Positions 1 to 5,803 of a stretch of DNA of 6,130 bases are shown here, piece by piece. A program made the translations under genes and the position numbers. Below the pieces are notes generated by a model. The model ran no database searches and was not told the origin of the DNA. It was given only the letters and a program-made list of their open reading frames with translations. This stretch comes from Gammaproteobacteria bacterium (GTDB lineage: Bacteria > Pseudomonadota > Gammaproteobacteria > Steroidobacterales > Steroidobacteraceae). Location of the stretch: assembly GCA_003156695.1 (NCBI GenBank), contig PMHN01000293.1, forward strand, positions 1 through 6,130, in the 5' to 3' direction. Every line of letters begins with the position of its first letter. Within the stretch, counting starts at the first letter, position 1.

Positions 1-1
1 C

Positions 2-61
2 GAAGATACCGGCTGGGCGAAGTGCCCGTACTGCGGCGCGGAGTACACGCTGCGGCGTTAG
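2..61 (+). CDS. C-terminal end of a zf-CHCC zinc-finger domain protein (partial)
   Basis: Only the last 19 codons and a TAG stop are in the window; the start lies to the left. The visible tail has the order E-D-T-G-W-A-K-C-P-Y-C-G-A-E-Y, ending in Leu-Arg-Arg. A C-P-Y-C-G knuckle close to the C terminus, preceded by a Glu-(Asp/Glu)-Thr-Gly step, is the typical ending of small zf-CHCC proteins, the family related to the mitochondrial complex I subunit NDUFS6. Members are usually about 60-70 residues and have no firm function in bacteria. The family call is inferred from this tail alone; the other zinc ligands (a Cys and a His further upstream) cannot be seen. The gene converges on the DUF6165 gene and the two coding regions overlap by 4 bp at their stop codons. 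Confidence 0.6.
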   Translation, partial: EDTGWAKCPYCGAEYTLRR

Positions 62-450
62 CGGTACTGCTTGTAGGACTTCTCTTCGACGAGCCGCGAT
101 CCGAGCTGCAGGTTGATGCGTTTCTTGGCCGCCGCGCGTTCGTCGTTGCACACGTAAACAGCGCGTGCGAGCTCGATGAAGTCGCGATCAAAGCTCTGTT
201 TGGCTTCCTTGTCGCGGATACGGTCTTCGATATCCCACAGCCGCTCGTTGACGTCCTGCAGCGCGTGCTCGTCCTGCGCAACCGCCGGCGTGGCGCAACC
301 CGCGTTCCGCCAGGTCTGCTCGAGCAGTGACAGTTCGAGTTTCACATGGGCGAGGCCATAGGTGTTGAAGATGCGCGCCACCTTGATGCGCAGGATGGTG
401 ATCTTGTCGAGTAGTTCACCCGGTGAGACGGGCACGAGGATGTCTTTCAT
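58..450 (-). CDS. DUF6165 family protein, uncharacterised
   Basis: This encodes a 130-residue soluble protein with no signal peptide or membrane segment. It opens with a short hydrophobic strand followed by P-G-E-L-L-D-K-I-T-I-L (residues 10-20). The remainder is mostly charged, probably helical sequence, and it ends with a conserved-looking block (N-D-E-R near 102-105, then K-R-I-N-L-Q-L-G-S and E-E-K-S-Y). From memory this pattern matches DUF6165, a family with no established biochemical role that often sits in LPS or glycan gene clusters. Its ATG overlaps the TGA of the upstream heptosyltransferase gene (ATGA at 450-447), so translation is probably coupled. An AGGA inside the upstream gene lies 8 nt before the ATG and can serve as ribosome binding site. 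Length looks complete. A role in inner-core assembly is inferred from context only. Confidence 0.8.
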   Translation of the reverse strand: MKDILVPVSPGELLDKITILRIKVARIFNTYGLAHVKLELSLLEQTWRNAGCATPAVAQDEHALQDVNERLWDIEDRIRDKEAKQSFDRDFIELARAVYVCNDERAAAKKRINLQLGSRLVEEKSYKQYR

Positions 451-1499
451 GGGCGTGATCCTAGCAACTCATCGAGCTTCGCAGTGACCTCGTCAACACT
501 GATCAGATCCATGACCCCCGGCTCCTCGATCTTGTGGGTCCACGGCAGCGCTTCGGGGCCGACGCCGCGAAAAACGCGCGCCGCTTCGGGATAGGCATTC
601 ACACACCAGCGGCCCGACAGGTAAGGGCCGCTGCGCGCCGGATTGGTGGCGGCGTACAGGCCCACGACCGGTGTGCCCACCATGGTCGCCATGTGTGCCG
701 GACCTGAGTCGGGAGTCACGAGCACGGTCGCACGCGATAACAGCGCCAACAACTCCGGCAGCGTGTCCTTGCCGATCTGGTTGATGAGCGGCGCGCTGCA
801 GGCGGCCTCGATCTCCCCTGCCACCCGCCGCTCCAGCTCACTCGGTCCACCGGCGAGGATTACGCGCATGCCGTGGAACCGCGCCGCATGCGCGGCCAGC
901 GCGGCGTAGCGTTCCGGACGCCAGTTGCGTAACGGGTGACTCGAGCACGGACTGATGACGAGCGTGGGCTGGGCGTCGGGAATCAGCCGTGCAGCGTAGG
1001 CCTGCGCGCCGGCCGGCAGCGGCAGATCCCAGCGCAGCAGGCGTTCTTCAATGCCGAGCGCCGCGAGAAAGCCAAAAAAACTGTCGAGCACGTGCTCACG
1101 GGCACGCGCCGCGATACGCGCGTTGGTGAACAGCCATTGCAACTCGCGGGCGCGGCGGCGATCGAAACCGAGCTTCACGTCCGCCGGTACGCATTGCGCC
1201 AGCAGGCTCGCCCGCAGGGCGAGCTGCAGGTGCAGCAGCACCTCGAAGCGGCGGCCGGCGAGCTGCGCGCGCAGCGCGCGGCGGCTGTCGAGGACCGAGC
1301 GCTTCTCCACGGTGATAAACTCGACGCCGTCGATGAGATCCATCAGCCGCGCTTCAGTCCTGCCGATGATCCAGGTCAGCTGCGTCGCCGGCCACGCCTG
1401 TTGTAAGGTGCGTACGATCGGCACCACGTGGCAGGCATCGCCGATCGCCGACAGCCTGAGGATACAGACACTGCGCGGCGGTTCGGCGAGAGACAGCAT
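447..1499 (-). CDS. opsX: Glycosyltransferase family 9, OpsX-like LPS heptosyltransferase I
   Basis: The 350-residue product has the two-domain GT-B layout of GT9 enzymes, which transfer L-glycero-D-manno-heptose from its ADP sugar to the LPS inner core on the cytoplasmic side of the inner membrane. The N-terminal domain has I-L-R-L-S-A-I-G-D (13-21), whose Asp is the expected catalytic residue. It continues with L-T-W-I-I-G (41-46), L-H-L-Q-L-A-L-R-A-S (89-98) and Q-W-L-F-T-N (121-126). The nucleotide-sugar domain has I-S-P-C-S-S (182-187), R-N-W (191-193), L-A-G-G (215-218) and P-D-S-G-P-A-H-M-A (263-271). These segments resemble Haemophilus OpsX more than E. coli WaaC, and the divergent neighbour is a Kdo kinase. 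OpsX-type enzymes add the first heptose to phosphorylated Kdo; that specificity is inferred here. It is first in a two-gene unit with DUF6165. No good Shine-Dalgarno precedes the ATG. WaaC or WaaF activity is the main alternative. Confidence 0.85.
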   Translation of the reverse strand: MLSLAEPPRSVCILRLSAIGDACHVVPIVRTLQQAWPATQLTWIIGRTEARLMDLIDGVEFITVEKRSVLDSRRALRAQLAGRRFEVLLHLQLALRASLLAQCVPADVKLGFDRRRARELQWLFTNARIAARAREHVLDSFFGFLAALGIEERLLRWDLPLPAGAQAYAARLIPDAQPTLVISPCSSHPLRNWRPERYAALAAHAARFHGMRVILAGGPSELERRVAGEIEAACSAPLINQIGKDTLPELLALLSRATVLVTPDSGPAHMATMVGTPVVGLYAATNPARSGPYLSGRWCVNAYPEAARVFRGVGPEALPWTHKIEEPGVMDLISVDEVTAKLDELLGSRP

Positions 1500-1502
1500 T
1501 AT

Positions 1503-1506
1503 GGAG
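1503..1506 (+). promoter_or_regulatory. Ribosome binding site supporting a TTG start of kdkA
   Basis: GGAG lies 8 nt before an in-frame TTG at 1515. It is the best Shine-Dalgarno match near the 5' end of this reading frame and sits within the 15-bp gap between the divergent opsX and kdkA starts. It favours TTG 1515 over the far-upstream ATG at 1428 (which would run antisense through the opsX start), over GTG 1545, and over ATG 1575 (which would begin inside the conserved G-G-A-M-L-Y-D segment). Confidence 0.6.
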
Positions 1507-1514
1507 TCAGATCT

Positions 1515-2276
1515 TTGAGTGGGCGCTGGGCGCTGGGCCCCGAGGTGAAACGCGCCGCCGTCGCGGGCGGCGCCATGCTATATGACACCTCGCGCGCGGG
1601 CAATTTGTCGCCCGTGTGGTTCGACCCGGCGCACTGGCGCAGCCGCGGGGAGCTGGATGGCGGCGCGCAGGGCCGCGCCACGGCGCACTTCATCAACTCC
1701 GCGGACAAGCGCTATGTGCTGCGCCACTATCACCGTGGCGGCCTGATGGCGCACTTCTCCCGCGATCGTTACGGCTGGCAGAGTGAAGAGAGCACGCGGC
1801 CGTTCGCGGAGTGGCTCCTTACCTATCGCATGCATCGCGCCGGGCTGCCGGTGCCCGCGCCCATCGGCGCGCGCTACCTGCGCTCCGGCTCCACCTACAC
1901 CGGCGACCTCATCACCGAGCGGCTGCCGACGGTAGGCTCGCTCGCCGAGTGCCTGCGCACTGGTGCGCTGTCGGTCGTCACGTGGATTTCCATCGGGCGT
2001 TGCATCCGCAGGTTCCATGACCTGGGCGTGTGCCATGCCGATCTCAATGCGCACAACGTGCTCTTGAGCGAGGAGGACGTGTACCTCATCGATTTTGACC
2101 GCGGGCAACTGCGCGGGCCCGGACTATGGCGCGACGGCAACCTCGTGCGGCTGCGGCGCTCGCTCGACAAGGTCACCTGGGGCTTGCCGCCCGAGCGCTT
2201 CGGGGAGTCCGACTGGTACGGACTGCTCGACGGCTACCGCCAGTTCTCCGGCGGCACCGCGTTGCAGAGCGCGTAA
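1515..2276 (+). CDS. kdkA: 3-deoxy-D-manno-octulosonic acid (Kdo) kinase KdkA
   Basis: KdkA uses ATP to phosphorylate the 4-OH of the Kdo residue of Kdo-lipid A on the cytoplasmic side of the inner membrane. With the TTG start the protein has 253 residues, close to the family length. It has the protein-kinase-like fold of the KdkA/WaaP group. L-R-H-Y-H-R-G-G-L (69-77) is followed by R-D-R-Y (83-86) and R-P-F-A-E-W (95-100). The catalytic loop is H-A-D-L-N-A-H-N (174-181), with Asp176 as the presumed base, and the metal-binding step is I-D-F-D (192-195). G-L-P-V-P-A-P (110-116) is also typical. The start was chosen for its GGAG box and because homologues have about 10-20 residues before the G-G-A-M-L-Y-D segment. 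It is divergent from opsX with 15 bp between start codons and is followed by waaA after 16 bp, probably in one transcript. Its promoter must lie inside the opsX coding region. Confidence 0.88.
   Translation: MSGRWALGPEVKRAAVAGGAMLYDTSRAGNLSPVWFDPAHWRSRGELDGGAQGRATAHFINSADKRYVLRHYHRGGLMAHFSRDRYGWQSEESTRPFAEWLLTYRMHRAGLPVPAPIGARYLRSGSTYTGDLITERLPTVGSLAECLRTGALSVVTWISIGRCIRRFHDLGVCHADLNAHNVLLSEEDVYLIDFDRGQLRGPGLWRDGNLVRLRRSLDKVTWGLPPERFGESDWYGLLDGYRQFSGGTALQSA
1521..1538 (+). repeat. Short heptanucleotide tandem repeat at the start of kdkA
   Basis: The unit GGGCGCT occurs twice in direct succession (1521-1527, 1528-1534) and is followed by a partial third copy (GGGC, 1535-1538). It occupies codons 3-8 counted from the TTG start. 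The unit length is not a multiple of three, so gain or loss of one copy would shift the frame from the TTG start. GTG 1545 and ATG 1575 would remain as in-frame starts downstream. At 2.6 copies it may simply be chance in GC-rich sequence. Confidence 0.5.
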
Positions 2277-2292
2277 GGCGCGGCGCGTAAGC

Positions 2293-3582
2293 TTGCGATT
2301 CCTGTATCTCCTCGGTGTCTATCTCGCCACCCCGCTCGTCTGCGCCATGTTGCTGTGGCGCGGGCTGCGCGATCGCAGCTACTGGCAAAATTTTTCCGAA
2401 CGTTTCGGGTGCGGTGCGCCGCTTGCACCCCACGGCGCGTGGCTGCACGCGGTGTCGGTGGGTGAGGTGCAGGCCTGCGCGCCGCTGGTGAGCGCCTTGC
2501 ATCAGCGCCACCCGGGCGTGCCGCTCACCGTTACGACCTTCACACCGACGGGGGCGGCCCGGGCGCGGGCGCTGTTTGGCAACATTGCGCAGGTTCGCTA
2601 CCTGCCGTTCGACCTGCCGGGTGCCGTGCGGCGTTTTTTCGTGCGCGTGCAGCCGCGGCTGGCGGTGATTTTCGAGACTGAACTGTGGCCCAACCTGTAC
2701 CGCGAGTGCGGCCGCCGGCGGGTACCACTGGTACTGGCGAGCGCGCGCATCTCGGCGCGCTCGGTCGGACGCTACCAGCGACTGGGGGCGTTGTTCCGCG
2801 ATACTCTGTCGCGGGCCGAAGTGGTCGCGGCGCAAGGTGCGGGCGACGCCGAGCGCTTTCGCGCGCTCGGTGCGGCGCCCGCCAGTACGCACGTGACCGG
2901 CAACCTCAAGTTTGATTTCGAGTTGCCGCCGGATATCGCGCAGCGCGGCGCGCGACTGCGCGCGCAGTACGCGCGCGGCCGGCCGCTGTGGGTGGCGGGC
3001 AGCACGCACGGCGGGGGCGAGGAGGCGGCGGTGCTCGAGGCGCACGCACGCGTACGAGCCATGTATCCGGACGCGCTGCTGGTGCTCGCCCCGCGCCACC
3101 CGCCGCGATTTGACGAAGTGGCGCAGTCGCTCTCACAGGCGGGCCTGCGCTTCGTACGTCGCTCGCAGGCCGGCCAGGGCGCCGCCGCGGACGACACGGC
3201 CGCGCGCGACTGCGCCGTCGTACTGCTCGACTCGCTCGGCGAGTTGCTGGATTTCTACGCGGCCGCCGACGTGGCCTTCGTCGGCGGCAGCCTGGGGTCA
3301 GTCGGCGGCCACAACCTGCTCGAACCCGCGGCCCTGGGCGTGCCGATCCTCACCGGCCCCGACAATTCCAACAGCGAGGAGATTGCGCGGCTGCTGATCG
3401 CGCGCGGCGCGGCCGAGGTGGTGCCCGACGCTGTCCAACTCGCTGCGCGCTTAAGCGCGCTGCTCGCGGATGCCGGTGAACGCGAGCGCATGGGCGCGGC
3501 CGGTCGCGCCGCGGTGGATGCCAACCGCGGGGCGCTCGTGAACCTGCTGGCCCTGATCGAGCCACTGCTCGCGCAGCGCTAA
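2293..3582 (+). CDS. waaA: 3-deoxy-D-manno-octulosonic acid transferase WaaA (KdtA)
   Basis: WaaA transfers Kdo from CMP-Kdo to the lipid A precursor at the cytoplasmic face of the inner membrane (GT30). The TTG start gives 429 residues, near the usual 420-430. An N-terminal hydrophobic helix (about 3-22) anchors the protein. Then come H-A-V-S-V-G-E (52-58), whose Glu58 matches the family's catalytic base, T-T-F-T-P-T-G (81-87), E-T-E-L-W-P-N (128-134), T-G-N-L-K-F-D, G-S-T-H-G-G-G-E-E and, in the C-terminal CMP-Kdo domain, G-G-H-N-L-L-E-P-A-A-L-G (338-349). TTG 2293 was chosen because the next in-frame ATG (2347) would remove the membrane anchor and no upstream start candidate lies close by. 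The only Shine-Dalgarno-like bases (AAGG at 2275-2278) are rather far, at 14 nt. The gene follows kdkA by 16 bp. Whether it adds one or two Kdo residues cannot be read from sequence; an adjacent kdkA suggests one. Confidence 0.93.
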   Translation: MRFLYLLGVYLATPLVCAMLLWRGLRDRSYWQNFSERFGCGAPLAPHGAWLHAVSVGEVQACAPLVSALHQRHPGVPLTVTTFTPTGAARARALFGNIAQVRYLPFDLPGAVRRFFVRVQPRLAVIFETELWPNLYRECGRRRVPLVLASARISARSVGRYQRLGALFRDTLSRAEVVAAQGAGDAERFRALGAAPASTHVTGNLKFDFELPPDIAQRGARLRAQYARGRPLWVAGSTHGGGEEAAVLEAHARVRAMYPDALLVLAPRHPPRFDEVAQSLSQAGLRFVRRSQAGQGAAADDTAARDCAVVLLDSLGELLDFYAAADVAFVGGSLGSVGGHNLLEPAALGVPILTGPDNSNSEEIARLLIARGAAEVVPDAVQLAARLSALLADAGERERMGAAGRAAVDANRGALVNLLALIEPLLAQR

Positions 3583-3585
3583 GTA

Positions 3586-5070
3586 CTAGCCCGCGCCGTT
3601 GCCCTGTGGTGGCGTTGCGGGCGGAACCGTGGGCGCCAGGGTCTCGGGCGTCTCTACCGCCGGGGACGTGGGCGCGGCGACCGTCAGCCAGTTATTGATT
3701 TCCGTAAGCTGCGGGCGGTCGAGATTGCCGGCCGCGAGGCGCAGCTGCAGCACGCTGACGATGTAGTCGTAGCGGCTGCCGGAATAGTCGGTCTCGGCCT
3801 GCACCAGCGTCTTGCGCGCGTTGAGCACATCGACCGCGGTACGCGTACCGACCTCGTAACCGGCTTCGGTCGCCTTGAGTGCCGTCTCGCTCGACTCGAG
3901 CGCCTGGCGCAGGGCCTGCACGCGCGCGATGCCGCTGATCACACCGAGATACGCATCGCGCGCCTGGCGCTCGGTGGCCCGCGAGCTCTGCACCACCGCC
4001 TCCTTCGCTGCGATCCAGCGGTACTGGGTCTCGCGGACTTTCGATTGGGTGTAACCGCCGCTGAAGAGCGGTACGGTGAGCTGCAGGCCGACCTGCCGGT
4101 CGTTGAACTTGCTGTCGACGTTGGGGAACGGGAAACCTGCGAACACGTCGTCGGCGTTCTGCTGCTGATAGGAGCGACCCGCGAGCAGGTCGAGCGTCGG
4201 CAGGTGGCCGCCGATCGCGATGCGCACGTTGTCGCGAGCGATCTCGGCCGCCAGGCGGCTGGAGATGAGCGACAGGTTCTGATCGAGCGAGACCTGCACC
4301 CATTGGTTCTCGTCCGCCGGCGCGGGGCTCTTGAGCGGCATGTCGGTGCCGGGCTTCGCGAGCCGGTCGTATTTCTCCCCGGTGATCTCCTGCAGCTGAT
4401 CTTCCGAGGTTGCCAGCGTGCGCTTGGCGGCGATGACAGCCGCCGCCGCTGTGTCGCGCGCCGCCTTGGCTTCCTGTACGTCGGTAATGGCAATAAGTCC
4501 GACTTCGAAGCGCTTATCCGCCTGGTCGAGCTGGTGGGAGATGGCGTCCAGGGAGCTCTGGTTCGCCTCCAGCCCATCCTCGGCCGCCAGCACGTTGAAG
4601 TAGGCCTGCGAGACCCGCAGGATCAGCTGCTGCTGGGCGGCCTGGTAGGTCGCCTCCGCCTGCGCGACCTCGCGGCCGGCTTCCTTGAGCGCCATCCAGT
4701 TCGCCCACGAAAAAACGTTCTGCTTGAGGTTTACGCCCCACTGTTTGGTCGTGGTGTCCTGCACGGCAGACTCAGGCAGCACCACCAGGATCGGCGGGCC
4801 GTTCGGATTGCTCGGGTTGACGACCTCGTTGATCTGATCCTGGAAGCCCGCATTGAGATCGCGCGTGGCGCCGGCGCTGCCGGTCAGCTGCGGCAGCACC
4901 GCCGACCACGCCTGCGGCCGCGCTTCACGCGCAGCCAGACGGTTGGCATCTGCCTGGCGGATGACCGGGTCGCTGCGCAGTGCGTCCTCGAACACCTCCG
5001 TCAGGTCCTTCGGCTGCGCCGCGGCGGAGTAAACAAGCAGCGCGAGTAGCAGCGTCGCAGCACGGTTCAT
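3586..5070 (-). CDS. tolC: TolC-family outer-membrane efflux/secretion channel
   Basis: This 494-residue protein should trimerise into the outer-membrane and periplasmic tunnel used by tripartite drug efflux pumps or type I secretion. A Sec signal peptide (Met-Asn-Arg, hydrophobic core 5-14, likely cleavage after Ala-Ala-Ala at 16-18) comes first. It is followed by L-T-E-V-F-E-D-A-L-R-S-D-P (23-35), the usual opening of mature TolC proteins. The internal duplication typical of the family is visible: R-F-E-V-G-L-I-A-I-T-D-V-Q-E-A (187-201) parallels G-Y-E-V-G-T-R-T-A-V-D-V-L-N-A (404-418). Long Ala/Gln-rich helices surround each copy, and V-P-L-F-S-G-G (333-339) is another hallmark. The last 30 residues form a Pro/Thr-rich tail. 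ATG 5070 has a strong AAGGA box; the ATG 21 bp upstream does not. The gene follows the methyltransferase-like gene by 23 bp and converges on waaA with 3 bp between stops. No pump or adaptor gene is nearby, so it probably serves several partners. Confidence 0.93.
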   Translation of the reverse strand: MNRAATLLLALLVYSAAAQPKDLTEVFEDALRSDPVIRQADANRLAAREARPQAWSAVLPQLTGSAGATRDLNAGFQDQINEVVNPSNPNGPPILVVLPESAVQDTTTKQWGVNLKQNVFSWANWMALKEAGREVAQAEATYQAAQQQLILRVSQAYFNVLAAEDGLEANQSSLDAISHQLDQADKRFEVGLIAITDVQEAKAARDTAAAAVIAAKRTLATSEDQLQEITGEKYDRLAKPGTDMPLKSPAPADENQWVQVSLDQNLSLISSRLAAEIARDNVRIAIGGHLPTLDLLAGRSYQQQNADDVFAGFPFPNVDSKFNDRQVGLQLTVPLFSGGYTQSKVRETQYRWIAAKEAVVQSSRATERQARDAYLGVISGIARVQALRQALESSETALKATEAGYEVGTRTAVDVLNARKTLVQAETDYSGSRYDYIVSVLQLRLAAGNLDRPQLTEINNWLTVAAPTSPAVETPETLAPTVPPATPPQGNGAG

Positions 5071-5075
5071 GGCAA

Positions 5076-5080
5076 TCCTT
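5076..5080 (-). promoter_or_regulatory. Ribosome binding site of tolC
   Basis: AAGGA on the minus strand, 5 nt before ATG 5070, fixes this ATG as the tolC start. The resulting Met-Asn-Arg plus hydrophobic stretch is a normal signal peptide. The alternative ATG at 5091 would add seven residues ahead of it and lacks a comparable site. Confidence 0.7.
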
Positions 5081-5093
5081 TGGAGGTGCATCG

Positions 5094-5762
5094 TCAGAAA
5101 GCAAATTCCGGTGGTCGCGCCGCATGGATCAGCGGGTCGATCACGGTCTCGAACAGGCTCGCGGAGATGAACTGGTCTTCAGTCAGGCGGCGCACGAGAC
5201 GTGCCTCCATCACCGGCGCTTCGCCGACCACCGCCACGAGGCGCCCGCCGACGGCCAGCAGCTGCTCGAAACGCTCATCGTAAAGCGGCAGCGACGCGGT
5301 GATTGCGATGGCGCCGTAACGCCCGTCGACGGCAGCGCGCAGCTGCTGTGTCTGCAGCGCGTCGGCGTCGCGGATCTCGACCGCGTCCGCGCCGAACGCC
5401 GCGAGGTTGCGGCGCGCAGCCGCCGCCAGCTCGGGAAAAATCTCCAGCGAGCGTACGCGTGCCGCCATGGCACGCAGGCAGGCGGTGAGGAAGCCGGAGC
5501 CGGTGCCGATTTCCAGCACCGATTCCTCCGGACGCGGCAGCAGCGCCTGCAGGATGCGGCCGGCGACGCTCGGGCGCAGCATGTGCTGGCCGTGGGCGAG
5601 GGGCACCTCGGCGTCGGCATAGGCGCGGAAGCGCTGCGCCTCCGGGACAAACAACTCGCGCGGCACGCCGCGCATCGCATCCAGCACGCGTGTATCCAAC
5701 ACGTCCCAGGCGCGTACCTGCTGTTCGAGCATCTGCTCGCTGGCACTGGTGGTGCGCATCAT
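5094..5762 (-). CDS. Protein-L-isoaspartate O-methyltransferase-like protein (divergent Pcm family)
   Basis: The product is a 222-residue soluble, class I S-adenosylmethionine-dependent methyltransferase of the Pcm/PCMT type. Visible family marks are M-R-G-V-P-R-E-L-F-V-P (30-40), the SAM-binding V-L-E-I-G-T-G-S-G-F-L-T (82-93), the acidic strand end S-L-E-I, and a G-G-R-L-V-A-V-V-G-E strand near the C terminus. True Pcm enzymes repair isoaspartyl residues and carry G-Q-T-I-S-Q-P before the SAM motif. Here the same position reads G-Q-H-M-L-R-P (58-64), lacking the conserved Thr and Ser, and the V-x-F-V-P-L region near the end is replaced by E-T-V-I-D-P-L. Repair activity is therefore uncertain and the product may methylate something else. 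ATG 5762 has GGAG 8 nt upstream; a second ATG follows immediately. It is first in an operon with tolC, and the tandem position suggests a shared transcript from the region to the right. Confidence 0.8.
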   Translation of the reverse strand: MMRTTSASEQMLEQQVRAWDVLDTRVLDAMRGVPRELFVPEAQRFRAYADAEVPLAHGQHMLRPSVAGRILQALLPRPEESVLEIGTGSGFLTACLRAMAARVRSLEIFPELAAAARRNLAAFGADAVEIRDADALQTQQLRAAVDGRYGAIAITASLPLYDERFEQLLAVGGRLVAVVGEAPVMEARLVRRLTEDQFISASLFETVIDPLIHAARPPEFAF

Positions 5763-5770
5763 CGCGGCAT

Positions 5771-5774
5771 CTCC
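5771..5774 (-). promoter_or_regulatory. Ribosome binding site of the Pcm-like gene
   Basis: GGAG on the minus strand ends 8 nt before ATG 5762, a normal spacing. It favours the first of the two adjacent ATG codons (ATGATG). Confidence 0.6.
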
Positions 5775-5803
5775 GATTGGACTTATTGTGTGATGTAAGA
5801 AGG

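Noticed and set aside
1074..1080. A7/T7 homopolymer within opsX as a phase-variable or slippery site
   Set aside because: Seven bases encode Ser-Phe-Phe in a normal context, the frame is intact on both sides and homologues carry hydrophobic residues here; too short to argue for programmed slippage.
936..1406. Plus-strand open frame inside the heptosyltransferase gene
   Set aside because: It is antisense to conserved GT9 motifs and reads low-complexity Arg/Gln/Ala sequence.
1428..1514. N-terminal extension of kdkA from ATG 1428
   Set aside because: The added 29 residues are antisense to the start of opsX, resemble nothing in the family, and a TTG with a good ribosome binding site lies at 1515.
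2173..3099. Minus-strand open frame (308 codons) antisense to kdkA and waaA
   Set aside because: It spans two well-supported genes on the other strand, is Arg-rich and has no family features; a GC-codon shadow.
4045..5049. Long plus-strand open frame (334 codons) antisense to tolC
   Set aside because: It is exactly opposed to a strongly supported tolC gene, its composition is Arg/Leu/Val-rich as expected from the complement of GC-rich codons, and it has no recognisable domain.
5082..5088. Plus-strand GGAGGTG, a perfect Shine-Dalgarno match
   Set aside because: No plausible plus-strand gene follows; it lies in the 23-bp gap between two minus-strand genes and is the complement of their spacer.
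5071..5091. Seven-residue longer tolC start at ATG 5091
   Set aside because: It would put extra residues ahead of a normal signal peptide, and AAGGA sits correctly before ATG 5070 instead.
5759..5770. Three-codon leader (ATG-CCG-CGA-TGA) overlapping the Pcm-like start
   Set aside because: Its ATG touches the GGAG box with no spacing, so it is unlikely to be translated; most likely chance.
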